Part shown: positions 25,624-34,841 of the stretch, one piece after another
Numbering within the stretch: the first letter of the stretch is position 1
Layout of the letters: every line of letters starts with the position of its first letter
Assembly: GCA_018064605.1 (NCBI GenBank)
Contig: JAGHUX010000008.1
Span: 124,001 to 188,000 of the forward strand
Length of the DNA: 64,000 nt
Direction of reading: 5' to 3'
Origin: Candidatus Limimorpha caballi
GTDB lineage: Bacteria > Bacteroidota > Bacteroidia > Bacteroidales > F082
Made by a program: the position numbers and the translations under genes
Notes under the pieces: generated by a model
Database searches by the model: none
What the model was told of the DNA's origin: nothing
What the model saw: only the letters and a program-made list of their open reading frames with translations

Positions 25624-28600
25624 TCAAGCCTTCTCAATCCACTTTCTCGCATTAACAAACGCCTCAATCCACGGGCTGACCTCGTCGTCCCTCCTGTCTT
25701 CGGGGTAATAAGGCCACTGCCACGGCAGGAATGCCCTCTCAAGATGCGGCATCATGGCGAGATGACGGCCGTCGTTGGAACATATCGCCGCCACCGACCA
25801 GTCGCTGCCGTTAGGGTTGCCCGGATACTCGTCGAAACTGTAACTCATCGCGACGTTGTACTTGTCCTTGTAATACGGGAAACTGAACTTGCCTTCGCCG
25901 TGGGCGACCCACACGCCGAGACGACGCCCCCTAAGGCTCGACAGCATGATGCTGTTGCTGTAACCTATATTGACATTCACGAAGTCAGACTCGAACTTAT
26001 GCGAATCGTTGTGCATCATTCTGACGTGTTCGTCGTGGTTCGGGTAGATCAGGTGCAGCTCCGTCATGAGCTGACAGCCGTTGCACACGCCGAGGCTCAT
26101 CGTGTCGGGACGTTTGTAGAAGTTCATGATGGCGTTGCGTGCCTTCTCGTTGAAGAGCAACGCGCCCGCCCAGCCTTTCGCCGAGCCGAGGACGTCGGAG
26201 TTGCTGAAACCGCCGACGAACACAATCATGTTGACGTCGGTGAGGTCCTCCCTTCCACTGATGAGGTCGGTGGTGTGGACGTCTTTCACGTCGAAGCCGG
26301 CGAGATAGAGGGCATACGCCATCTCACGGTCGCCGTTGACACCTTTCTCGCGGATGATGGCCGCCTTGATGCCCGACGGTGTGCGGCGGTGCATGTCGAT
26401 GCCGAGGTCGGACGCCTTGCCGGTGAACCTGCCGAAGTCGTAACGCAGATCCTGTTTCTTGTAGTTCCTGAAACGCTCGCGGGCTTTCTGCTCGCCGCTC
26501 TGTTTTGCGTCAAGCAGATATGAACTCTTGTACCAAAGGTCACGCAACGAGTCGATGTCGAGACTGTAAGTCTCTTGATTTTTCTTCAACGCGATGACAC
26601 GCTCGTCAATCGGCCTTGCAATTGCTTGATATTCAATATTATTATCATTGAGAATCTTATCAACGGCTTCGTCTTTCACCTGAATGACCACAGCCGGCTG
26701 TTCGCTGAACGCCACGCTGATGAGGTCGTTCTTGCCAAATGCGCTGAGGTCAACGTTGAGGCCGCCTTCGCAGTTGGCGAATGTCATCTCAAGCAGGGTG
26801 GTGATGAGACCGCCCGCCGAGACATCGTGTCCGGCAAGAACCAGACCTTTTTCGATGAGTTGTTGCAAGGTGTTGAAACACAGTTTGAAATATTCAGTGT
26901 CTTTTACATCTGGTGTCTCGTCGCCTATTCTGCTCAATGTCTGGGCGAAGCTGCTGCCGCCGAGTTTGAAGCTGTCTTTTGAGAAGTCGATGTAGAGAAG
27001 TCTGGTGTAGTTGTCGGTTTTTACCACAGGTCTCACCGCTTTCTTCACGTCGGTCACTTCGCCGGCTGCCGTCACGATGACGGTGCCGGGGGCAAGTACT
27101 TTCTGTCCGTTAGGATATTTCTGTGTCATCGACAGTGAGTCTTTTCCTGTCGGGACGTTCACGCCGAGGGCGAGGCAGAAGTCGCTCAACGCCTTGACTG
27201 CTCTGTAGAGACGCGCGTTCTCGCCGGTGTTCTTGGCCGGCCACATCCAGTTCGCGCTCAACGAGACGCCTTTGAGGTTCTCTTCGATTGGCGCCCAGAC
27301 GAGGTTGGTAAGTGCTTCGGCGACAGAGAGACGTGAACCGGATTCAGGTGAAATCAACGCCGCTGCGGGTGCGTGTCCCAACGCCGTGCCGATGCCGCGC
27401 ACGCCTTGGTAGTCTAACGCCATGATGCCTAAGTCGTTGAGAGGCAGCTGTATGGTGCCGGCGCACTGCTGCATGGCGACGCGTCCGGTGACGGAACGGT
27501 CAACCTTGTTGGTGAGCCAGTCCTTGCAGGCGACGGCTTCTATCTGAAGCACGTTCTGCAAATATTCAACGAACTTATTTGATTTATATTCAACAGTTTG
27601 GAATTGATAGTCGATGTCGGTGTCGGTCAGGACGGTCTTCGGTGCGCTTCCGAAGAAGTCCGACAGGCTGAGGTCTATCGGGTTGACGCCGTTTTTGCGG
27701 ATGAAACGGAGTCGTTGGTCGTCGGTCGATTCGCCCACCATGTAATAAGGTGCGCGTTCGCGTTCCGCGGTGAGGCGTATGACTTCCGTATCTGCTTTAT
27801 TCACAAGGAGTCCCATTCTTTCCTGCGACTCGTTGCCGATTATCTCCTTGTCGGAGAGTGTCGGGTCGCCGACAGGGAGGTTGTCAACATACACCACGCC
27901 GCCGCTCTTGTCGATGAGTTCGGAGAGGCAGTTGAGGTGTCCGCCGGCGCCGTGGTCGTGGATGGAGCGCACGGGGTTGCTGTCGTTCTCAACCATGGCG
28001 CGTATGACGTTGGCGACGCGTTTCTGCATCTCCGGGTTGGCGCGTTGCACGGCGTTGAGTTCGATGGCGTTGGAGTATTGTCCGGTGCCGACGCTCGAGA
28101 CTGCCGCGCCGCCCATGCCGATGCGGTAGTTGTCGCCGCCGAGCACTATGATGAGGTCGCCCGGCTCCGGGTCTTCCTTGATGCTGTCGTCAACGGGGGC
28201 GAAGCCGATGCCGCCCGCCTCCATGATGACCTTGTCGTAGCCGAAGTCGCCGCCTTCGCCTTCGGAGTGCTCGAAGGTCAGCAGCGAACCGTTGATGAGC
28301 GGCTGCCCGAACTTGTTGCCGAAGTCGGAGGCTCCGTTCGACGCCTTGATGAGCAGCTCTTCAGGTGTCTGATAGAGCCACGGGCGTTCCTTGAAGCTGT
28401 CCTCCCATTCGCGTGAGCTGTCGTTGCGCGGGTACGAGGTCATATATACGGCGGTGCCCGCCAGCGGTATGCTGCCGCGTCCGCCGGCGAGACGGTCACG
28501 TATCTCGCCGCCCGTGCCGGTGGCCGCTCCGTTGAACGGCTCGACCGTCGTCGGGAAGTTGTGCGTCTCCGCCTTGAGCGAGATGACGGTGTCTATATCT

Positions 28601-29307
28601 TTGATTCTGAAATAGTCGGCCTTGTGCTGCGTCGCCGGCGCGAACTGCTCCACCTTCGGGCCGAGGATGAACGCCACGTTGTCTTTGTATGCCGAGACGA
28701 GGCGGTTTCTGTTCACTTTCGAGGTCTTCTTGATGAGCGCGAAAAGCGTCTCCGGCATCTCCTTGCCGTCGATGATGAACGAGCCGTTGAAGATCTTGTG
28801 GCGGCAGTGCTCCGAGTTCACCTGTGCGAAGCCATAGACCTCGGAGTCGGTGAGGCCGCGGCCTATCTTCTTGCTGATGCCTTTCAGATAATCGATTTCC
28901 TCCTGACTCAGAGCGAGGCCTTCCTTCTGGTTATATTCCTCAATATCAGTGATATACTTGAGCGGTTCAGGTTTGATGTCAACGAAAAACACGTTCTGGT
29001 CGAGGTTGTGGTATTTCGCCTGAAGCATCGGGTCGAAACTGTCGTCGGTTTCCTTTACCGGGAAATATTGCTCGATGCGGATCACGCCTTTGATGCCCAT
29101 GTTCTGTGTGATTTCCACGGCGTTGGTGCTCCACGGCGTTATCATCTCACGGCGAGGGCCGAAGAAACAACCTTCAACAGACTGTGAATCAATCTGTTTT
29201 GCATTGCCAAAAAGCCAAATGAATTTTGTAATATCCTGCTCCGAAGGATTCTCTGCGCATTGTACAGCGATGACTGTATTTTGTTTTGTTTCGAAAAAGA
29301 TTATCAT
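25624..29307 (-). CDS. purL: Phosphoribosylformylglycinamidine synthase (large single-chain PurL)
   Basis: About 1227 residues. It is the ATP- and glutamine-dependent FGAM synthase of purine synthesis, in the single-chain form that includes PurS-, PurL- and PurQ-like parts. Seen are the N-terminal PurS-like region, the two AIRS-like halves with KAETHNFPTTVEPFNGAATG and SIHDHGAGGHLNCLSELIDK, and the C-terminal glutaminase. The glutaminase has the nucleophile Cys in SLGVCNGCQLM and the catalytic His in VAHGEGKFSFP, followed by MPHLERAFLPWQWPYYP. I chose the ATG at 29307 (MIIFFETKQ) because the promoter at 29329-29336 leaves a 20-base leader. It is monocistronic. Confidence 0.95.
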   Translation of the reverse strand: MIIFFETKQNTVIAVQCAENPSEQDITKFIWLFGNAKQIDSQSVEGCFFGPRREMITPWSTNAVEITQNMGIKGVIRIEQYFPVKETDDSFDPMLQAKYHNLDQNVFFVDIKPEPLKYITDIEEYNQKEGLALSQEEIDYLKGISKKIGRGLTDSEVYGFAQVNSEHCRHKIFNGSFIIDGKEMPETLFALIKKTSKVNRNRLVSAYKDNVAFILGPKVEQFAPATQHKADYFRIKDIDTVISLKAETHNFPTTVEPFNGAATGTGGEIRDRLAGGRGSIPLAGTAVYMTSYPRNDSSREWEDSFKERPWLYQTPEELLIKASNGASDFGNKFGQPLINGSLLTFEHSEGEGGDFGYDKVIMEAGGIGFAPVDDSIKEDPEPGDLIIVLGGDNYRIGMGGAAVSSVGTGQYSNAIELNAVQRANPEMQKRVANVIRAMVENDSNPVRSIHDHGAGGHLNCLSELIDKSGGVVYVDNLPVGDPTLSDKEIIGNESQERMGLLVNKADTEVIRLTAERERAPYYMVGESTDDQRLRFIRKNGVNPIDLSLSDFFGSAPKTVLTDTDIDYQFQTVEYKSNKFVEYLQNVLQIEAVACKDWLTNKVDRSVTGRVAMQQCAGTIQLPLNDLGIMALDYQGVRGIGTALGHAPAAALISPESGSRLSVAEALTNLVWAPIEENLKGVSLSANWMWPAKNTGENARLYRAVKALSDFCLALGVNVPTGKDSLSMTQKYPNGQKVLAPGTVIVTAAGEVTDVKKAVRPVVKTDNYTRLLYIDFSKDSFKLGGSSFAQTLSRIGDETPDVKDTEYFKLCFNTLQQLIEKGLVLAGHDVSAGGLITTLLEMTFANCEGGLNVDLSAFGKNDLISVAFSEQPAVVIQVKDEAVDKILNDNNIEYQAIARPIDERVIALKKNQETYSLDIDSLRDLWYKSSYLLDAKQSGEQKARERFRNYKKQDLRYDFGRFTGKASDLGIDMHRRTPSGIKAAIIREKGVNGDREMAYALYLAGFDVKDVHTTDLISGREDLTDVNMIVFVGGFSNSDVLGSAKGWAGALLFNEKARNAIMNFYKRPDTMSLGVCNGCQLMTELHLIYPNHDEHVRMMHNDSHKFESDFVNVNIGYSNSIMLSSLRGRRLGVWVAHGEGKFSFPYYKDKYNVAMSYSFDEYPGNPNGSDWSVAAICSNDGRHLAMMPHLERAFLPWQWPYYPEDRRDDEVSPWIEAFVNARKWIEKA

Positions 29308-29328
29308 ATAATCAAAAATTTCAAAGCG

Positions 29329-29336
29329 CAAAAATA
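29329..29336 (-). promoter_or_regulatory. Bacteroidota -7 element for purL
   Basis: TATTTTTG on the minus strand, 21 bases before the chosen start. No PurR-type operator was recognised. Confidence 0.7.
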
Positions 29337-29449
29337 CGAAATAATAACGCATGAAAAACGCAAAGGTCGGAAAATTTTACACGACAACCCGAATCACAGA
29401 CATTGACGCCGCCACAGTCCGCCACGGTCGTTCGTTCAATCCGCAGTGA

Positions 29450-30628
29450 CTATTTCACCACAATTTTCTGCGTCAAGATGTCTTTGCCGACAACCCGCAC
29501 GATATACACACCTTTATTAATTAATGAGATGTCTATACTGTTTTTGCTGACGGCTTCTTCTATCAACACCCTTCCTGTCACATCGATGACTTGAATCTTT
29601 CCTTCGGCGTTGACAATCAGACTGTTGCCATTCTGACAAACAAATATGCCATCATTTTTGTTTTCATTGACGAGTTCAGGCGACGTGCCATACGAGCATT
29701 TTGCCCTGCCGAGGTCGAACTCCTCAGAACTCAAGTCACCCCAGATGAATTCGACAAGTTCGGGATAGTCGATGAACGGGTTGCGGTTGCCTTGTATGCC
29801 TTCGACGGCGTTGTTGCGGTCGAGTTCCTTCTGGCTCACCGTGTCGTTGCGGTGCCATTTCAGGAGGAGGTCCAACGCCCACGGCCTTATTGTAGTGAGA
29901 TTTTCGTCATCAGAGGTGAACATATAGTTTGTCTGCCAATGTATCTTGCCTTCGTAGGCGCAGACGACATAGAGGTACATCCTGGCGAAGTCGCCTTTGT
30001 AGATGTCGGCGGGTTCCCAGACCTTGTCGGCGTCGCCGAAACCGTCCTGCATGTCGGCGGGCACTTTCCAGACACGGCTGCACGCGTGGTCTTTGCTCAC
30101 GTAGAGATGACCGTCGTGATATTTGTCCTGCGTCGGCCAGCTCAGCGTAAGTCCGTCGTTTTCAGACTTTTCGCCGAGCGGATGATTGTTTTTCGCGTTG
30201 TTGGCTGCGCCGTCGGCCGGCACGAGGTGATGGAGGTCGGTGTAGGCCTCGGCGTTCCCGCTCTCGCCGCCCCACCAGCTGTTCGGCACGCTGTGTTCGC
30301 GGTTGATGCCGCCCGTCTGCGAATGGTCGTTGTCAGAGTAGAACTTCGGGAAATACTGCATCCATGCGTACATGTCATAGACGAGGTCGGTCTTCGGGCA
30401 TCCGTCGGGGACGGAGTCGAGCGGCGCCGTGTCAGTCGTGACGTATGAGGCCCACAGGTCGCCGTACGAGACCCTCGTGTGCGGATAGATTATCTCCTGA
30501 AGGGCGAGCTCCAGCTCGCGGCCGTTCTTCCCGTCGAGGGTGCCGTAAGTGTAATACCCGGCCTGCGGCTGGGCGACGGACAACAACGCCACCGTGAGGA
30601 CGGCGCACAACATGCACAAACGTTTCAT
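29450..30628 (-). CDS. Secreted endonuclease I family nuclease with T9SS sorting domain
   Basis: A protein of about 392 residues. After a signal peptide (MKRLCMLCAVLTVALLSVA) comes an EndA/NucM-type DNA/RNA endonuclease domain. It has GINREHSVPNSWWGG with the catalytic His, YTDLHHLVPADGAANNAKNN, and RGD-like loops further on. A T9SS type A sorting domain of about 75 residues ends in VVGKDILTQKIVVK. It probably degrades extracellular nucleic acid for nutrition or biofilm control. The ATG at 30628 gives a better signal peptide than one ten codons upstream. The stop is at 29450, and nothing else is seen between it and the purL start. Confidence 0.9.
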   Translation of the reverse strand: MKRLCMLCAVLTVALLSVAQPQAGYYTYGTLDGKNGRELELALQEIIYPHTRVSYGDLWASYVTTDTAPLDSVPDGCPKTDLVYDMYAWMQYFPKFYSDNDHSQTGGINREHSVPNSWWGGESGNAEAYTDLHHLVPADGAANNAKNNHPLGEKSENDGLTLSWPTQDKYHDGHLYVSKDHACSRVWKVPADMQDGFGDADKVWEPADIYKGDFARMYLYVVCAYEGKIHWQTNYMFTSDDENLTTIRPWALDLLLKWHRNDTVSQKELDRNNAVEGIQGNRNPFIDYPELVEFIWGDLSSEEFDLGRAKCSYGTSPELVNENKNDGIFVCQNGNSLIVNAEGKIQVIDVTGRVLIEEAVSKNSIDISLINKGVYIVRVVGKDILTQKIVVK

Positions 30629-30669
30629 CCTAATTGCAAATAATTTTTTACATTTCAACCAATAGGCTG

Positions 30670-30677
30670 CAAAAATA
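30670..30677 (-). promoter_or_regulatory. Bacteroidota -7 element for the endonuclease gene
   Basis: TATTTTTG on the minus strand, about 42 bases before the start at 30628. Confidence 0.65.
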
Positions 30678-30760
30678 GTAAAAATTTATTTACAACTCAT
30701 AATGCGAAAAGAAGAAAAAAAACATTTATGACAGGCCTTTTTTCATACATTGGAAGACAT

Positions 30761-30776
30761 CGAAAATTAATTTTCG
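30761..30776. promoter_or_regulatory. 16-bp perfect palindrome upstream of rplU
   Basis: CGAAAATTAATTTTCG is its own reverse complement. It lies about 30 bases upstream of the rplU -7 element and could be an operator. It may also act on the divergent endonuclease gene. Confidence 0.5.
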
Positions 30777-30806
30777 GGAAAATGTCGCACGTATTGATAT
30801 TTATTG

Positions 30807-30814
30807 TACTTTTG
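30807..30814 (+). promoter_or_regulatory. Bacteroidota -7 element for rplU-rpmA
   Basis: TACTTTTG, 39 bases before the rplU ATG. No clear -33 TTG at the usual spacing. Confidence 0.65.
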
Positions 30815-30853
30815 CAGCTCGAAAAATTTCAAATTTCTAATTAATACAAAGTA

Positions 30854-31165
30854 ATGTACGCAATCGTAGAAATCGCAGGGCAGCAGTTCAGAGTCAGCAA
30901 TGGCGACAAAATCTATTGCAACCGTCTGAACGGCGAAATCGGAAGCACAGTGACTTTCGACAAGGTGTTGTTGATCGACAATGACGGCAACACAAGGGTT
31001 GGCGCCCCCGTCCTCCAAGGCGCTAAAGTAGATGCTAAAATCATCGAACATCTCAAGGGCGACAAGGTCCTCGTGTTCAAGAAGAAAAGAAGGAAAGGCT
31101 ACCAGACACTCAATGGCCACCGCCAGTGCCTGAGCAGAATCAGCATCGAGAACATCACTGAATAA
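30854..31165 (+). CDS. rplU: 50S ribosomal protein L21
   Basis: 103 residues, the normal length. It binds 23S rRNA domain I/II with L20 in the large subunit. [20 protein letters not shown] at the start and the basic [16 protein letters not shown] near the end are family signatures. It is followed 23 bases later by rpmA, the usual gene pair. Confidence 0.97.
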   Translation: MYAIVEIAGQQFRVSNGDKIYCNRLNGEIGSTVTFDKVLLIDNDGNTRVGAPVLQGAKVDAKIIEHLKGDKVLVFKKKRRKGYQTLNGHRQCLSRISIENITE

Positions 31166-31188
31166 TAAACCTTAAAAATCAAGAAGTT

Positions 31189-31461
31189 ATGGCACACAAG
31201 AAAGGCGTTGGTAGTTCAGAAAACGGTCGTGAATCACATAGCAAACGACTCGGAGTGAAGGTTTTCGGTGGACAGGCAGTTATCGCCGGTAACATCATCG
31301 TTCGTCAGCGTGGCACGAGACACAATCCAGGTGAAAACGTTGGCATGGGCAAGGATCACACATTGTTCGCCCTTACGGACGGTGTCGTGGAGTTCCGCAA
31401 GAAAAGAGACAACCGTTCATTCGTATCAGTCATCCCTGTGAAGGCTGAAGTCACAGAATAA
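31189..31461 (+). CDS. rpmA: 50S ribosomal protein L27
   Basis: 90 residues. It reaches the peptidyl-transferase centre. It starts [16 protein letters not shown] with no N-terminal extension, so it needs no Prp-type processing. [17 protein letters not shown] and [13 protein letters not shown] are the conserved core. A terminator and a tandem repeat follow. Confidence 0.97.
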   Translation: MAHKKGVGSSENGRESHSKRLGVKVFGGQAVIAGNIIVRQRGTRHNPGENVGMGKDHTLFALTDGVVEFRKKRDNRSFVSVIPVKAEVTE

Positions 31462-31483
31462 GTCGTTTCGAGATAACGAGCAG

Positions 31484-31524
31484 AAACAAGACCCGACTGC
31501 ATCAGCGGCCGGGTCTTTTGTTTG
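31484..31524 (+). terminator. Intrinsic terminator after rpmA
   Basis: AAGACCCG (31488-31495) pairs with CGGGTCTT (31510-31517), followed by a T-rich stretch. An A-rich arm on the left can extend the stem. Confidence 0.85.
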
Positions 31525-31543
31525 AACCCTTTCAGTTAAGAGA

Positions 31544-31610
31544 GTTCATAAAGTTATAAAGTTATAAAGTTCATAAAGTTATAAAGTAATAAAGTTCATA
31601 AAGTTATAAG
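31544..31610 (+). repeat. 8- to 9-bp tandem repeat array (TTATAAAG / TTCATAAAG)
   Basis: About eight units alternating TTATAAAG and TTCATAAAG. It fills the space behind the rpmA terminator and ends at the stop codon of a small minus-strand open frame. Confidence 0.93.
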
Positions 31611-31768
31611 TGTATGCGCATGGTTTTTTCTTCCTTGTGCGTGATGTGCCTCATAAACTTTTCGGTTTCGCGCGGAATGCCGTCAGAAACACCTTGACAA
31701 ACCTGGTTTACAACGTGTGCCGATATGAGCAAATTGTGAGATTTGGGATGAATTAGTCTGTATAACAT
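31604..31768 (-). other. Short open frame or gene remnant, unrecognised
   Basis: A 54-residue frame (MLYRLIHPKSHNLLISAHVV onward, ending TMRIHL) within the 490-base gap between rpmA and the next gene. It could extend upstream through a run of eight G (31788-31795) to 87 residues. Codon makeup looks more coding-like than the flanks, but no family is recognised and no promoter is seen. It may be a true small gene, a remnant or chance. Confidence 0.25.
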
Positions 31769-31822
31769 ATTGACAAACAACAACTTACCCCCCCCGATTT
31801 TTAAAAAAAATTCGCAAAAAGG

Positions 31823-31852
31823 TTGCAAACAAGAGAATAATATGTAACTTTG
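31823..31852 (+). promoter_or_regulatory. Promoter of the choice-of-anchor T9SS gene
   Basis: TTG at 31823-31825 and TAACTTTG at 31845-31852 with a 19-base spacer. It leaves a leader of about 95 bases before the ATG at 31954. Confidence 0.75.
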
Positions 31853-31953
31853 CAGAGTCGTTTCCATCTGGAATTTTGTTCAACGGACTTCGCGAAATTC
31901 GGGATGGCGACTCGGAAAAAGTAAAAACAGAAGTCCTCTCAAATTCAAACAAT

Positions 31954-33528
31954 ATGAAAAAACTTCTACAAAAAACCATCATGCTCGCACTTATATGCTT
32001 GAGCATCAACATGAAGGCAAACGTCACCACTTTCCCGTGGAACGAGGGCTTTGAAGATGAAGCCACATTCGGTGACTGGACCGTGGTGCATACCGAAGGC
32101 TCCGACGCGACGGCATGGGCGAGGGCCACGACGTATCAGACGCAACCCAACACCGGCGACTACATGGTGCGAAGCGCCGGATCCGCCGCATACGAACGCA
32201 ACGACCTCGTCAGCCCCGCGATCGACCTCGAAGCCGGGAACAGATACGTCTTGCGTTTCCACACCTACACGGCATATCCCGACGATTACATGCATTCCGG
32301 CCTCGTGCTTCATCTTGATGAATATGACCCCGCAAACACCGCGAACGCCCATGAGATCTGGGTCGAGAACGCCCCCGCAGACTCATGGCGCATCCTGATA
32401 ATCGACATCTCCGCCTACGCGGGCCACACCGTCTATCTCGACTTCCAGAAATGGTCGGAAAACGGCCACGGCTGGTGCCTCGACGACATCAGCATCGAAG
32501 AGACAGAACTGCAATACTATTCAATAGCAGGCGAGGTTCAACCATACTTCGGCGGAAACGTCATAGGTTACGGCGACTATATCGAAGGGACTGCCGTCAA
32601 CCTCATAGCCGAAGGCAGAAACGGATACTCGTTCCAGAGATGGAGCGACGGAATCACACAGAACCCACGCACGATTATAGTCACAAACAACATGACTATT
32701 TCAGCGCAATTCATTGATACATACGAATATCCTGAAATTGACACGGTCGGCATGTATAATGAATACAACCAGGATTTTGAACTTGTGAGCGATTTTGATA
32801 AATTGAGAAGAGTCACATTTTCTTCCGAGCCGACAAACTGCGCATGGCAACATTACAGCGGCGATGACGAAATTCCAGCGCATGGCGGATATTTCTGCGC
32901 TTATTCCGATGAATGCCACAATTCGCCAGAGACCATGAATGCGTTGATTATTGGACCGCTCTATCTTGAGACTTATTGCGGCTGTCAAAATTGGCATCAA
33001 CTTGTATTCAATTCACTGACGCATGGTGATTGGTCCTCTTATGATGATGATGTATATATATCAACAAATCCTTCTATTGAAGATTTAATTGAACCATCAA
33101 GCTGGGAAGAACAGTGGACATCTCTGAATGTTGGATATGGCGGCGATTATTGTTATGATGAAATTGTTGTTGATATTAATGATTTTACCTTCAAAGATAA
33201 TGTGGTTTACATAGCATTCATGAAGAGTGGCAGATGCGGCTGGGCGATTGATGATATAAACATTCGTTGCGTATTCAAAGACGATGTTGAAGAAAACATC
33301 ATCGCAGATCTTGAATTTTTCCCGAATCCGGCCAACGACTTCGTGAATGTCACAGGTGAAAATCTTGAGTATCTGAAAGTTTATAACACTGTCGGTCAAT
33401 TAGTTATGAATGTCAACCTTGCTGATGAGAACAAGATTGACGTCACAAATCTCGAAGGCGGCGTGTATTTCTTCAGCATCATCGACAAAAAAGGAAATAA
33501 AGTCGTGAAAAAGGTGGTCAGGAAATAA
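31954..33528 (+). CDS. Secreted T9SS protein with two choice-of-anchor J domains and a B-repeat
   Basis: A protein of about 524 residues. After a signal peptide (MKKLLQKTIMLALICLSI...) comes a choice-of-anchor J/MAM-like domain (about 22-190, FPWNEGFEDEATFGDW to GWCLDDISIEE). A divergent InlB-type B-repeat follows (about 195-260, YSIAGEVQPYFGGNVIGYGD, FQRWSDGITQNPR). A second J-type domain ends with CGWAIDDINIRC. A T9SS type A sorting domain closes the protein (PNPANDFVNVTGENLEYLKV, end KKVVRK). It is probably a surface adhesin or glycan binder. I used the ATG at 31954 because it begins the signal peptide. The first half is clearly more GC-rich than the second. Confidence 0.85.
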   Translation: MKKLLQKTIMLALICLSINMKANVTTFPWNEGFEDEATFGDWTVVHTEGSDATAWARATTYQTQPNTGDYMVRSAGSAAYERNDLVSPAIDLEAGNRYVLRFHTYTAYPDDYMHSGLVLHLDEYDPANTANAHEIWVENAPADSWRILIIDISAYAGHTVYLDFQKWSENGHGWCLDDISIEETELQYYSIAGEVQPYFGGNVIGYGDYIEGTAVNLIAEGRNGYSFQRWSDGITQNPRTIIVTNNMTISAQFIDTYEYPEIDTVGMYNEYNQDFELVSDFDKLRRVTFSSEPTNCAWQHYSGDDEIPAHGGYFCAYSDECHNSPETMNALIIGPLYLETYCGCQNWHQLVFNSLTHGDWSSYDDDVYISTNPSIEDLIEPSSWEEQWTSLNVGYGGDYCYDEIVVDINDFTFKDNVVYIAFMKSGRCGWAIDDINIRCVFKDDVEENIIADLEFFPNPANDFVNVTGENLEYLKVYNTVGQLVMNVNLADENKIDVTNLEGGVYFFSIIDKKGNKVVKKVVRK

Positions 33529-33539
33529 ATTTTTTTTGC

Positions 33540-33547
33540 TACCTTTG
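33540..33547 (+). promoter_or_regulatory. Bacteroidota -7 element for serS and its operon
   Basis: TACCTTTG, 22 bases before the serS ATG. The four genes serS to rsmA overlap and probably share it. Confidence 0.75.
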
Positions 33548-33569
33548 CACGCGAAATTTTCATATAGTC

Positions 33570-34841
33570 ATGTTAACAATTCCTTATATCAGAGAACATA
33601 AAGAAGAATGTATCAATCGTCTGAGTATCAAGAACTTCACACGTTTCGAGCTGCTCGACGAGATTCTTGCCTTGGACGATGAGCGCCGTAAGACACAACA
33701 GGAAAACGACGAGGCTTTGGCCGAAGCAAATTCAATCGCGCGTCAGGTCGGTGACCTCTGCAAACAGGGCAAGGCCGCCGAAGCCGCCCCGCTGAAGGCT
33801 CGCGTCGCCGAACTCAAAGAACTCACAAAAGTGAAAGGCGAACGCCTCGAAGAGGTGAAACGCTTGATTAACAGTAAGCTGGTGGAGATACCGAACACCC
33901 CGAACCTCCTTGTTCCACGCGGCAAGACCGCCGCCGACAACCTCGTCGTCAGCGAAGAGGGCAAGATGCCGGAACTCCCGAAGAACGCGCTTCCTCACTG
34001 GGAGCTTCTCAACAAATACCAACTCGCTGATTTCGAGCTCGGCAACAAGGTCACAGGCGCGGGATTCCCGTTCTATAAAGGTAAAGGCGCACGTCTGCAA
34101 CGCGCCCTCATCAACTTCTTCCTCGACGAGGCGGTGGCCGACGGTTACTTCGAGGTGCAGCCCCCGATTCTCGTGAACGAGGCATCGGCCTACGCGACAG
34201 GCCAACTCCCTGATAAAGAAGCGCAGATGTACGCCGTCCCGTTGGACAAGATGTACATGATTCCCACAGCCGAGGTGCCTGTGACGAACATCTTCCGCGA
34301 CCAGATCGTTCAGGAAAGCCAGCTGCCTATCAAGACGGTGGCCTACTCCAACTGTTTCCGTCGCGAAGCCGGCTCGTGGGGCAAGAACGTCCGCGGCCTC
34401 AACCGTCTGCACCAGTTCGACAAGGTCGAAATCGTCGAGATAGCTCACCCAAGCAATTCATACGAACGCCTCGAGGCAATGAAGGAACACGTCGCCAACC
34501 TGCTCCGCAAGCTCGAACTTCCGTTCCATGTGCTGCGTCTCTGCGGCGGCGACATGAGCTGGACATCGGCCATGACATACGACTACGAGGTGTGGTCGGC
34601 GGCACAACAGCTTTGGCTCGAGGTCAGCTCCGTGTCATGCTTCGAGACATTCCAGTCTAATAGATTGAAACTCAGGTTCAAAGACAAAGACGGCAACATA
34701 CAGCTGGCTCATACTCTTAACGGCAGCGCGTTGGCATTGCCGAGAATAGTGGCGGCGTTGCTCGAAAACAACCAGACAGAAGACGGCATTTTAATTCCTA
34801 AGGCACTTCAACCATACACAGGCTTTGAAATCATTAAATAA
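33570..34841 (+). CDS. serS: Seryl-tRNA synthetase
   Basis: 423 residues, class II synthetase charging tRNA-Ser and tRNA-Sec. The N-terminal antiparallel coiled coil (about 30-105) contacts the long variable arm. The catalytic domain has motif 2-like TVAYSNCFRREAGSWGKNVR and HQFDKVEIVEI, and motif 3-like NGSALALPRIVAALLENNQ. PTAEVPVTNIFRD and VSSVSCFETFQSNRLKLRF are also typical. The next gene begins inside its last codons. Confidence 0.96.
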   Translation: MLTIPYIREHKEECINRLSIKNFTRFELLDEILALDDERRKTQQENDEALAEANSIARQVGDLCKQGKAAEAAPLKARVAELKELTKVKGERLEEVKRLINSKLVEIPNTPNLLVPRGKTAADNLVVSEEGKMPELPKNALPHWELLNKYQLADFELGNKVTGAGFPFYKGKGARLQRALINFFLDEAVADGYFEVQPPILVNEASAYATGQLPDKEAQMYAVPLDKMYMIPTAEVPVTNIFRDQIVQESQLPIKTVAYSNCFRREAGSWGKNVRGLNRLHQFDKVEIVEIAHPSNSYERLEAMKEHVANLLRKLELPFHVLRLCGGDMSWTSAMTYDYEVWSAAQQLWLEVSSVSCFETFQSNRLKLRFKDKDGNIQLAHTLNGSALALPRIVAALLENNQTEDGILIPKALQPYTGFEIIK

